This document shows, piece by piece, positions 1 to 14,603 of a stretch of 64,000 nucleotides of DNA (positions within the stretch are counted from its first letter, which is position 1; each line of letters starts with the position of its first letter). The stretch is from positions 501,001 to 565,000 of the forward strand of contig OY821749.1 in the NCBI GenBank assembly GCA_963682055.1, given 5' to 3'. The DNA comes from Primula veris (lineage: Eukaryota > Streptophyta > Magnoliopsida > Ericales > Primulaceae). The notes beneath the pieces were generated by a model. The model was not told the DNA's origin, made no database searches, and was given only the letters and a program-made list of their open reading frames with translations. The position numbers were made by a program, and so were the translations under genes.

Positions 1-293
1 GAATAGTGTACAAAATACAATAAATTATGATGAATAGTATACACTGTAATACTGTATTGTGCTTTTGTAACTATTTAGTATCAAAACCTATAATTTTTGC
101 TATTTGGAGCACTGAGTGTAGTAAACAGTTAAAAAAAAGTAACGTCAGTGTACCAATTGCTAAATATGCCGGCTGGTGTACAAAATAGAATTCTAATGAT
201 ACGCTAATGTAAAAGTTTCTAACTGAGCCTCCTGTAAGTGTTGATGTTGATAATAAACTTTAGGTCTTAACGTTGTTTGTTTTAATTTTGCAG
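1..293 (+). other. Intron of the TYW2/3/4-like gene (5' end outside window)
   Basis: AT-rich sequence that ends in a polypyrimidine tract and a TTGCAG acceptor at 288-293, directly before the Kelch-coding exon. I see no coding sequence in it. The upstream exons, expected to encode the TYW3 part in plant fusion proteins, lie outside the window. Confidence 0.7.
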
Positions 294-3200
294 CCATCGA
301 CATGCAGCGGCAGTTATAGATACAAAGATTTATATATTCGGGGGGTTTAATGGTGACAATGTTTCGTCATCACTCTATGTCCTTGACACTTCCACTTTAG
401 AGTGGACTGAGATACCTATCCAAGGGGAATGGCCTAGTGGCCGACATTCACATACCTTAGTATCACATAAATCTCAGTTATACATATTTGGAGGGTGCAA
501 CGGAGAAAAAGCACTTGGTGACTTTTATAGCTTTGATACTCAAACTTGTTTGTGGAAAAAAGAAATTGCAATTGGAAGAAATCCATGTGCGAGATTCTCA
601 CATTCGATGTTCGTGTATAGAGATTTTGTGGGCATTTTAGGGGGATGCCCTGTTACGCAACATTATCATGAATTGTCGTTATTTGACTTGCGGGTTCATA
701 CATGGAGACATGTTGTTCTTAACTCTATTGGTAAAGACCTATTTGTTCGATGCGCGGTTAGTATTGTCGGTGATGATTTAGTTGTCGTTGGTGGTGGGGC
801 CGCTTGTTATGCTTTTGGAACCAAGTTTAGTGAGCCAATAAAAATAAACTTGCTACCATTAATTAATTTGGGTAATAAGCGTAGTGAAAGCAAAGTAAAT
901 CATGGCGTTGACACAGATGAAGGGGTTGTGGAATATCAAGGTGAAGATTCACATTGGGTGTTAGAAGTGAAAAAAGAATATGCAAAGTTGAGTAAGGACA
1001 TGCTCAAGAATTTTGGATGGTTAGATCTTGGAAGAAAAGTTTATACCAGAGAAAATGGGTTGCAAATTTGTTTTCCTGTTAGTAATAAATTTTGTAATGT
1101 ATACAAAGATAAGAAAATTCATCCTGGAGAGTCTGAAAATGGATATGATTTAAAGCCATTTAAAGGCGAGATTGTAGTGAAGGATCTGACTTGCATATCA
1201 GCAATAAATCTTTTAATGTCATTTGATGCAATTATAACACGAGATGAGGTCGTAAAAGTGAAGAAACCGATAATCTCACCTCTGAAAGTGATGAGTGAAT
1301 CTATAGCCTCTCTGTTAAAGGACAAAGGCCTATCAAGTGAACTAATAGAGCAGCTACCCACAAGGTTTGTCTTCAAAAATATATTTTTATTAGGTTTCTG
1401 TAAGATGAGTGTTTCTTTGGTAAATGTTCGTTAAAACCTTCTGTAAATCTAGATCTGACTACATTTTCTTCACTTTGGGGTAAGACAAATAGTAGAATTC
1501 AAAGCACTAACTTAGAAACAGGAGCAAATTGTGTAGATGCTTATTTACACTGTATAAATGATAGGAATAATCTGACGAAATGATCTTCTAGTTGTTTATG
1601 TCTAAGTAGTTCATGTACAATATTAGGAGTTTAAACTTTAAAGTAATTATTGTTTGCATAAAACAGATGGGAACGGCTTGGAAACATTTATGTTCTTCCA
1701 GTGTCTTCCTTCAAGGATCCAGCATGGGATTCAATTGGCGATGAACTTTGGTCTATAGTTGCCAGATCACTTGGTGCTCAGCGGCTAGCCAGACAGGTAT
1801 GTTGTGTAAATAATCCATAATTGTAAGATTTGATGTTAGTTATCATATGTCTAGTTTATACTTTTAGGAATTGGAAAGATGTAAATAGCTTTGAATTATC
1901 TGTTACGTATAGGGTCGAATTGCCCCGACTGGAACCAGGGACAGTACCCTGGAGATTCTAGTGGGAGATAATGGATGGGTTGAACATCGAGAAAATGGAA
2001 TAATATACTCCTTTGATACTACTAAATGCATGTTCTCGTGGGGAAACCTTTCCGAAAAACTTAGGATGTCCCGCCTTGACTGTAAAGATGAAGTGATTGT
2101 CGACCTATTTGCTGGCATTGGATATTTTGTTCTCCCGTTTCTTGTCAGGTATAAAAGTTTACTTCTATTATCGTTTTCATTACAATTTCTTCTTTCAACT
2201 GTTCTTATGGTGAGTATCATCAACCAAATATATTTTTCAAGTATTGGAGAAAGTAACTTTCTAGGTATTCAATATTGTGTATTGCTTATCTTTGTATAAT
2301 TTTGGTGATCAGAGCCAACGCAAAGCAAGTTTATGCTTGTGAGTGGAATCCATATGCTGTTGAAGCACTGAGGCGTAACGTTGAGGCTAATTCGGTAAAT
2401 GATCGTTGTATCGTTCTTGAAGGAGATAACTGTATTACCGCCCCAAAAGTATGCACTTTAATTTTGTTCTTAGTCAATTCGAGTTGGTACTTTTAGTTCT
2501 TGTGTATTAGTATGCTTTTGTAAACACAATGATTGTTGTATAATGACCGGAGATCGTAATTTAAGTAGCAATACATCTTTATTGGTTGATGGCTTTCTAT
2601 TTGCTATGAGGTGCAGATATTTAACACAAATTCTGTTAATAACTTGCATGTGTTATATACTTGTGATAGTATATATTTGGTGATGATTTCTTGTTAAAGG
2701 GTTAACATTTTTTTGTAACTACTCAGGGGGTTGCTGATCGAGTATCCCTTGGTCTGATTCCTACGAGTGAGGGTAGCTGGGTTACTGCTGTAAGGGCATT
2801 AAGGTTTTTTCACAGATAACGCTGTAGCTATATTTAGTTTAACACACACACACACACACACATCTCCTTAAGATGGATTTCCTTATTTCCATGTCATTCT
2901 ACAGGAGAGTGGGCGGGGTGATGCATGTGCACGGGAACGTGAAGGACACTGAAGAGGTTTCTTGGACCGAACATGTCCTAAAATCTATTCAGGAAATTGC
3001 CAGATCAGAAGGTACATATTTAGTAACTTAAATACATTCTACTGTTTAAATTCTATGCATATAAAATTAGAGAGAATCACATATATTTTAAGTGCGTGTG
3101 TGATTAACAAGGAAGGTTGGGAAACCATCAATTAAAAAAGCTTGAACAAAAGCTGTGGCTTTGGTCGAGTTGTATATGCTTTTAACTTGTGTAACAATTG

Positions 3201-3319
3201 TAGGTAATTTATGGGAGGTTTCTATCGAGCATACGGAGAGAGTAAAATGGTATGCTCCGCATATTCGTCACATGGTTGTGGATATAAGGTGCAAAGAAGC
3301 AAATATAGCAACAAGTTAA
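294..3319 (+). CDS. TYW2/3/4: tRNA wybutosine-synthesizing protein 2/3/4-like (Kelch + TYW2 domains), 3' part, 7 exons
   Basis: Exons read from the sequence with GT-AG borders and continuous phase: 294-1364, 1667-1796, 1913-2148, 2313-2448, 2727-2803, 2905-3011, 3204-3319 (TAA 3317-3319). The first exon encodes Kelch repeats (IYIFGGFNG, LYIFGGCNG and a third LGGCP-type blade). The later exons encode a Met-10+/TYW2-type SAM-dependent aminocarboxypropyl transferase: VDLFAGIGYF is the SAM-binding loop and ACEWNPYAVEALRRN follows it. In known plant proteins (Arabidopsis At4g04670 type) TYW3, Kelch/TYW4-like and TYW2 modules are fused and act on the hypermodified guanosine 37 of tRNA-Phe. Here only the Kelch and TYW2 parts are visible. 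I see no stop or frameshift. A decayed copy of its 3' end lies at 8340-9232. Confidence 0.88.
2842..2862. repeat. (CA)n microsatellite in an intron
   Basis: A run of about ten CA units lies in the intron between the exons ending at 2803 and starting at 2905. Confidence 0.9.
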
Positions 3320-3990
3320 ATCCGGACAAAGGGAATGAGGTGAAATCTATTAAAATGATGATTTGAAGAAATTTTGGCATAGAGATTCATTGTTGAGGTC
3401 GACGCATTATGGGTTTGGAGAAAAGGCATTTTCCAAAGTTTTGCAGATAAAATCTTTAGGAATTTTTTGATACTCATAAAGTCGTAATGTATCTTTTAAA
3501 GTTGGTGATGCTTGCAAGTTTATAAAGAGAGAGTAAAATATAAAATCATTATGCTTGCAAGTTTATGGGTTTGGTTTAGTATAGTTTAGTTCTTTTTATG
3601 TACACCCCTAAGCCTCACGTTATTGCATGGGCTTGTTTGGTTGGAGCTCTCAAGGCAACTTATTTACATTTACCATATAAACCTCAGTCTGCTTAGACTT
3701 GTAGACTTTAGATGACCAGCCTACGGTTGAGCTCAACTCCATGGTTTAAAAATCACAATCAAATGAACCAAATTTCTAACATGCAACAGCTACTCATTCT
3801 CGAGAACACTATAAATTAAGAAGCTTGGAACACAATTGATCAGTCACAATTGAGCAGGATCAGTTACCAGAAAGAGAGCTTACATAGCTTCGAAAATTAG
3901 AAGCCTAAACTGAGATTATGGACAAAAGTTTAAGTTAAGTCCTTGGGATGGAAAAGGCGAAATATATAGACAAAATGGTTTATCTTTTTA
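3320..3990. other. 3' UTR of the wybutosine gene and intergenic DNA
   Basis: The segment up to about 3550 is matched by the decayed copy further right (to 9232), so it was part of the duplicated unit. The remainder separates two convergent transcription units, the + strand wybutosine gene and the - strand SnRK1 remnant. I see no further coding sequence. Confidence 0.6.
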
Positions 3991-7905
<3,915 letters not shown>

Positions 7906-8339
7906 CTGCATTTATCAACATTCAAGTCTTAATCCAAATTCACTGTTAATAAAAGCGCAATCAAACAATTGCTACTCAGTTTAGAGAAATAAGTCATGTT
8001 GAGAAATTAGATTTCGGTGCATGTGAAACATCTGAACATTTGTTAATCCAAATCCACTGTTAATAAGCTTAACTTGTTTTTGTTGACAAGCAGCAATTGC
8101 AAAAGCTAACTACTCTCATTGTGCGGAAGTAGATTAAAGGTACAAGGAATGATATCATTAGAAGTAATATTGCATTACAAAGTCTACCACCAAAAACATT
8201 GCAGGCATGTGTCGTCCATTTTGTGAAGGAATTGACGGATGAGGTATAAAATTGAATGGATTGATATTGTACATGAACCTAAAATGAACAAAGTAGAGTA
8301 GAGGGGAGAAAATTGAATTTTTGATAAATTAGCAGGTAG
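7906..8339. other. Region 5' of the SnRK1 remnant
   Basis: About 430 bp with no recognisable exon. The N-lobe exon of a SnRK1 gene (glycine loop, catalytic Lys) would be expected here on the - strand but I cannot find it. The duplicated wybutosine-gene fragment starts right after, so the 5' end of the kinase copy was probably lost in the same rearrangement. Confidence 0.5.
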
Positions 8340-9232
8340 TAAATTGTTAAAGGATGAAGCCCTATCAAGTGAACTAATATAGCAGCTACCCACAAGTTCC
8401 GAAAAAATCTTTCAATTGGGTTTCTATAAGATAAGCTAAATGTTTGTTAAAACCTTCACTAAATGTAGGCCTGACTACGATTTTTCACTTTAGGGTAGAC
8501 AACTAATAGAACTCAAAGCACCAACTTAGAAACATGAGCAGATTGTGTAGATGCTTATTTACACGATATAAATGGTAGAAATAATCCAACGAAATGATCT
8601 TCTAGCTGGATTTTCATGTCACGTTACAGGAGTGTAGGCGCGCGCGGTGATGCATTTACATGGGAAATTTCAAGGTCAGAAGGTATATATGTTTTGCAAC
8701 TTAAGTACATTTAATTGTTTAAATCCCATGCATATGACATTAGGGAATCATTTACGTACATTTTAAGTGTGTGTGTGTGTGTTTTATTAACATCTAAGGT
8801 TCCGAAATCATCAATTATTAAGAAAGCTTGAAGAATTTTTTTGGCTTTGGTTGAGTTGTATATGCTTTAACTTGTGTAACGATTGTACGTAAGATATGGG
8901 AGGTTTCTATCGAACATACGGAGAGAGTAAAATGGTATGCTCCACATATTCGTCTCGTGGTTGTGGATATAAGATGCAAAGAAGCAAAGATAGCAACAAG
9001 CTAAATTCGGACAAAGGAGATCGGGTGAAATTTATTGAGGTGATTTCGAGAAATTTCGACAAAGAAGTAGTGCGTCGTTGAAGTCAACTAATTATATATG
9101 GGTTTGGAGAGAAGGCATGTTCTAAAGTTTTGCAGATAAGATCTTTAAGAATTTTTTGATACTCATAATGCAGCTTTAAATTTGGTGATGCTTGTAAGTT
9201 TAAAAAGAGAAAGTAAAAGATAAAATCTTTAG
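8340..9232 (+). pseudogene. Decayed, internally deleted copy of the TYW2/3/4-like 3' end
   Basis: 8340-8610 matches about 1310-1600 of the intact gene (end of the Kelch-linker exon and the following intron). The match resumes at 2885 to about 3545 (last two exons and downstream DNA) from about 8615 to 9232. The part corresponding to about 1605-2885, which encodes most of the TYW2 domain, is missing, and so is part of the exon matching 2935-2995. The exon piece near 8370 has a TAG where the intact gene has GAG, and the last-exon donor context is altered. It is a segmental duplicate in the same orientation as the intact gene, on the far side of the SnRK1 remnant. Confidence 0.85.
8767..8782. 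repeat. (GT)n microsatellite
   Basis: A short GT run inside the duplicated fragment. The corresponding site of the intact gene (about 3094-3103) has a shorter, interrupted GT tract, so the run grew after duplication. Confidence 0.7.
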
Positions 9233-11811
9233 ATGAAAAGGACAATGGAATTGTAGGCATCCTATGATGATAGAACATGTCTTTTACTTCTTATTGCTAC
9301 CAATGTTTTTTTTTGGCCTCGATACCCTTGATAAGTATGTAATCTACAATAATACATAATGTTTCCAAATTGGCTTTTTGATTACTTTTATGTCTACCTT
9401 TTCGTTTGTATATTGTAGACAAGTCTACCTCTATATTATATGTATATGCTTGATGTTTTACGTTAACAATCTTGAGTATTCATGGACTTGAACACACACC
9501 TTGGCCGAATTAACCTCCACAAAGTTGCGTGATACGACTTTAAACAATACCGTGCGACAAGTAAACAGCAAGTAAACAGACCGACTGTACCTAATGTGTG
9601 TCTGTATCACTTATTACCAAATACTATGTGTATCAACATAAATTCATATATCTGTTCCTTAAACAAAGAATGGAGTTATATCTTTTATGATTCTTCTTCT
9701 TTTTCTATTATGATGAGTCGTCGTTTTAGAGGCTACTAGGTACACTTTGAACAGCTCTCAAGATCGAACATGGTGGCGAGCGGGTATACTAATTTCTTAA
9801 CTTGCACAAATCACATACTCATGATCAGTACATGGAGTGTAGTATTTACATATATAATTTTATTTCTTTTAACGCATAGATTCATGTTAATTGTTAAATG
9901 TGTTGATATATCAAGTTGGTGTATGGAACATTTGTATTTGTATTTGCCCATTAATTAGTAGCTTTTGGATTTTCTCATGTACGTACTGGTATATTATGGG
10001 CACTTTATCTGGAAAATTTGGGACCATTATTTGTCACGCCAGCGAGTATTTTACTACTATTTTGTTGCTTTTTAATAGTAATGAATATAACTCGATATTT
10101 ATATTTATCTAAAGTTATGTGAGATAAATATATTACATTGTCTTACATTGAATATAACTCGATATCTTAAGACCAAACATAAAAGACATAACGAGTTTAT
10201 TCATACTTATAGGTAATATTATCACTATGTGCAAATTATTCAAGTATCATTATATAAAAGGATTTGCTATGTAGTAGTAAATTTTAAGCTAGTGTAGCTG
10301 AGTTTTAGAAATATAGTTACCTTTCAAAATTGATAGTATACCCTACCATGTGGAGTGAATAAAATTGGGGACACTTTTTAATGACTAGTAAGTATCGGTA
10401 CCTTATCGTGAATAAAACGATTGGTAACTTGCATACCAATAGTTTTGGAGCATGGAATATATTTAATTTAGTGTCTTGTTTTCATCGAATCCTTATTATA
10501 TCTTGGATACGTGTTCGTGGTTATGTATGGTTTGATTTATAACGAAAATACGATTCGAACCAATTAGGAAAAAATTGTTTCGTTTTAAAGCAAAATTAAG
10601 AACAATCAAAACCAAATCAAACCAAAATCATTCAACGTTGGTTTGGTTTACTTCAGTTTGATTGGCTTGGCAACATATGTTACAATGTAACAACAACTAC
10701 TCAAATATGAGTTGTATTTAATTATTGTGGACAAAATAAGAGGAAAAAAACGTATCATGCGAGCTGGTATTTATCAAAAGGTTGGCAACTAAAGAATACA
10801 GACATTTTGATGTAATATTTATAAAATCTGTGAATACGTAAATGTATTTTATGTAGAATAATAATATATAATCGGCTTGTTAGATTTCTAAAACCGCAAA
10901 CCGAATTGATCGGTTTCAACTTTTTAAACGGAATTAACAGTTTTCTTTCGGTTTTTTATACATCTCCAGTTTTGTATGCCATCCGATACTGAGAGCTAGA
11001 CAACTTATTATCTCATTGGCAAGATGTATATTATTTTATACAATCTTACTTTTTTCTAATTATAGTACCTTTTAATATAATACTCTTTCAGTAATATTTT
11101 CTTTCGAGATGGCCATTTTAGATTACACGACTTGTTATTACTAGCTCTATTAGAAACATACCCCATATTAGGTTAACATGAATACTAATTTTGCGGTAAA
11201 AAAAAGTGTAGTATAGGCATGGTTTATTAAATTTCCGAATTTCTAGTCACCTTAAATATTACGTTTTCTTCTTTGGTTTCCAGTGTCTTATAGTCAATGC
11301 TGATATAGTAAAATATTCCACCCATTCCATAAATTTTTGCATTCCAGCAAAAAATAAATGTTCTACAATTAATAAAATTATAGTACGTGGCTATAAAAAA
11401 GTTGGTGTCCCAATGACATTTATAAAATAAGGCTACTTGATGATCACCATTTTTATGGAGTATTTGTGAGCATGAAAGAGCCTGTCCCACCAAAATAAAA
11501 ATTTCACTTGCTATCATAAATTTTGTTGATTTATATCGATAAAGTGGTTGCGATCAATTTTATGAAGTTGCTAAATTTTAGCAGTTAAATTATTTTTAAA
11601 ATTTAGTCACATCAACTTTAACAAAATTACCTTAAAAATTTTAGGATGGTAAATAAACTTTTTATTATAGTGTACAACCATCGTGTCTATATTTTATGCA
11701 ATAGAAAAAATAAAATGGAAAGCATAATTGACTACGTCATTCCAAATTAGCAGAAAATATTAAAGAATTAATAGTAAATATTAAAGTTTGTCATCAATTT
11801 TAAGAAAATAG
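9233..11811. other. AT-rich intergenic DNA
   Basis: No gene supported. Around 10500-10970 there are stretches rich in AACCAAA/TTTGGTT and CGGTTT words, a composition common in short plant DNA-transposon derivatives. I could not define terminal repeats or a target duplication there. All open frames are short and compositionally biased. Confidence 0.5.
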
Positions 11812-12050
11812 TAATCACTCTGTTTCTATTTAATTTTTCATTATGAAACTACGTGTAATTTTAATCGGCTTATAATTTGTATCAAAATTGTCAAAATGAT
11901 TTTTTTTAAAATCTAATCATAAAATTTAATATTTAAACTATATGATCAACTTTTAAAAATTTTCATTTCGATAATTTTGATACAAGTTTTTAGCCGGTTA
12001 AAATTGCACGTAATTTTGTAATGAACAATTAAATGGGAACGGGGGGAGTA
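11812..12050. mobile_element. Stowaway-like (Tc1/mariner) foldback MITE
   Basis: The left 105-110 bp and the reverse complement of the right 105-110 bp match closely, for example CGTGTAATTTTAATCGGCT on the left against CGTGCAATTTTAACCGGCT from the right. The 239-bp unit is therefore almost a complete inverted repeat. Its right end reads CGGGGGGAGTA, the reverse complement of the TACTCCCTCCGT-type end of plant Stowaway MITEs. TA dinucleotides flank both ends (11812-11813 and 12049-12050), as expected for TA target duplication. The left end is partly eroded. Confidence 0.75.
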
Positions 12051-12196
12051 TATGTTTTCAGGAATGAATCGTTAAAACCGAGTGAATTTAACGCAATTGT
12101 GAATACATTTACCATCTATGTTTTTGATTCATTTTGCAAAAATAAGAGCAAATATGCGGTTCATTAACAAGTTTATATAAGTGTCTTAGTCATAAG

Positions 12197-12893
12197 TGGC
12201 GAGGGGATGTCGGCACCCCCTCGTCCGGACCGATATCAACTCCACAGCTGGCGATCCGGGCCTGTCAATCATGGGTAACGCGTCACCCCGGATCTTGATT
12301 GACCGGACCCTATCTAGGCCGGCCCGGAGAAGCTTGTTGAGCACACTTCCCCAATTAATGCTGCTGCTCCCTTGGGGGACCATTTATGCGTTTCATCGAC
12401 GTGGCTCAATCACAGGCCAGCCCTGTGGGCCCCGGATGATGAACAGTGCCATTGTCAGAGTCATAAATGACCTGGAGCCGTTGGATCTTTATTAAGCAAT
12501 GTAGTGATGCAAGGGCTAATAACACCTCTGATCAGACTATAAATACCCCCACTAATACCATTTAGAAGTGGACACAAAAATACAGAGAGGAGAGATAAAG
12601 CTAAAACAACCCGGACCACCAGAATATTAACCGTGACATCTGACGCCACAACTTGTAACTGGATCATTCCCTCATCCTTAAACTATATTCTTACCTTCAA
12701 CCTATACTGATACTGACTTGATCGTCGGAGAGGGAAAACCTGGTACCAACCCCGGGCCCCTGTTCGTTTCTTGTGCAGGCTTAGAGAGCACCCCGACGAC
12801 GAAGCAGATACCACCTACGTCAACGACCTTGAAAGATCGGAGCCGACGCGAATAAGATATAAGCCGAGCTTGGGAAGAAAATCAGGCTCGCCA
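12197..12893 (+). mobile_element. Solo LTR of an LTR retrotransposon (697 bp)
   Basis: Begins TGGCGAG and ends CTCGCCA, a perfect 7-bp terminal inverted repeat with TG...CA ends. It is flanked by the direct repeat ATAAG (12192-12196 and 12894-12898), the 5-bp target duplication typical of LTR retrotransposon integration. It is much more GC-rich than its surroundings. A TATAAATA box lies at 12538-12545. No internal domain is present, so it probably arose by recombination between two LTRs. Orientation follows the TATA box. The superfamily (copia or Ty3) cannot be told from the LTR alone. Confidence 0.85.
12538..12545 (+). promoter_or_regulatory. TATA box of the solo LTR
   Basis: TATAAATA about 340 bp into the LTR, a usual U3 position. 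If the LTR is still active, transcription would start some 30 bp to the right, within the LTR. Confidence 0.5.
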
Positions 12894-12972
12894 ATAAGTA
12901 CCCATGATTGTGTAACCCGTCTACCCTCGACCTTGAGTTTACGAAACAAAAAAGTTCATCGAGCATCATCAA

Positions 12973-13162
12973 GTTACAAATTTGTCGCTAAATAACAATA
13001 TATGTTATTAAAATTGAAATACATCGATATGCCATCTCCGATTAGTGCGTTAGAAACCAAGAAACCATCAAATTTGTTACAAATTTGTCATTAAATAACA
13101 ATATAGGTTAGTAAAATTGAAATATATCGATATGACATCTCCGATTAGTACGTTATAAACCA
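12973..13162. repeat. Two-copy direct tandem repeat, period about 103 bp
   Basis: A unit of about 87 bp beginning GTTACAAATTTGTC at 12973 recurs at 13076 with a few substitutions (both include CATCTCCGATTAGT). The copies are separated by a short spacer. No coding function is apparent. Confidence 0.8.
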
Positions 13163-14071
13163 AAATATGCCACTATTTTGTGATCTGACATTATTTTGCA
13201 TAGACTATGGTATTATTTTCAAAAGTATGGATCTGAGTGATCTCATACTTGTGTATTTTCATATATTTACAAATTGAAATTGTTACAAGTGTCCTTATGG
13301 ACCTTATAATTTAAATATATATGGTCCCTTGCTGTCAGACACTATGCATCTTTGCCTCTTTGGTTATTATAAATATTATCCTCATATGTGTCCCTATATA
13401 ATATAATTAAAGAACAATTATAAACCTACGTTACAAGTTGTTTTAAAGAAACTAATTAAAACGTAAAAACTTATTGTAAACTATAGGAAAATAGAAAAGA
13501 ATAATATCTATATCAATTAAAACTGGATCATACTCATTTTTGTAAGAAAAGTTTAGAATAGTTTCACTCACAAAACACTAAAGTAGTACAACTTTTACAT
13601 CAAAATAGTGTAATAACCCCCCAAAAATCCAAAACATTCCACTATTTCCCATTATTATAAAACATTTTGATTTGGGCAAAAAATTATAATAATATGAATA
13701 ATTTGTATTGTAGATGAATAACATTATATTGAATTTTTAGAACATTATAATATTATGTGAATAGTTTTTAGTATGGATAAAGAATGTCATATTAGATATA
13801 GTGCAAACATTATTTATTTATACCAAAATAGTGTTTCATCACATGATCATACAAATTTTAGTGTTAGAGATGGACTTATATATAGAGCTAGAAAAATAAA
13901 GTAGAGGTTAATTAATTAGGTGGGTGAGGTCACGGGTTAATTTAATTATAATTAAATGAAAAAAGTGTCGGTGGCTGTGTTTAATTTTATGAAGCCACCT
14001 CTTTATTTAACTTGGCTCCACAAAATTTGTTACCCTATATAATATATCACTGTCTTTTTCTTACTTAAATG
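13163..14071. other. AT-rich intergenic DNA
   Basis: No gene, RNA gene or defined mobile element seen. Confidence 0.5.
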
Positions 14072-14603
14072 TAGGGCCCATAGGGAAACCAAAATGGTCG
14101 ATTTTGTTTTCGTTATCGTTATCGTTATCGTTTCGTTTGGTTTAGTAAGTTTAGTAATAAATGAAAACGAAACGAGTTTTTCACGAAACGAATAGGAATT
14201 TTTTTCACAATTTTTTTGTCTTATTCACGGCTTATTAGTTTAAAAGTAACTTAGTAAACCTAAATTTATTACGTCATATATTATGTAATCTTATTTACAC
14301 ATCATATTAAATATTTTTATATAATGAGTTTTTAATTCATATAGTTAATATTTTTTACTATGCATTTATTGATACAAACGCACATATATATTTACATATG
14401 TATAAATTTATTTATATATATATTAGACGAAAATAAAATTTAACGAAACGAACAGGATTATGATCATTATCATCTCGTTTACTAAACGAAATGTATATTT
14501 TATTTCATTATCATTTCATTTAGCAATGAACGAAAACGAAACGAGATATTAACGAAACGAAAACGATATTTTTCACGAAATTTTCGCCTAATTCATAGCC
14601 CTA
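14072..14603. mobile_element. Candidate non-autonomous hAT-like element (532 bp)
   Basis: Starts TAGGGC and ends GCCCTA. It is flanked by the 8-bp words CTTAAATG (14064-14071) and CTCAAACG (14604-14611), which differ only by two T/C transitions, consistent with a decayed 8-bp hAT target duplication. Subterminal regions are rich in direct and inverted CGTTATCG, CGTTTCG and CGAAACG words, as expected for transposase-binding repeats. There is no transposase. The short terminal repeat and imperfect duplication keep this tentative. Confidence 0.5.

Noticed and set aside
10480..10980. Possible MITE rich in AACCAAA/CGGTTT words
   Set aside because: I could not define terminal repeats or a target duplication.
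12186..12667. Open frames of 65-99 aa on both strands around 12186-12667
   Set aside because: They lie inside the GC-rich solo LTR, overlap each other on opposite strands and resemble no protein.
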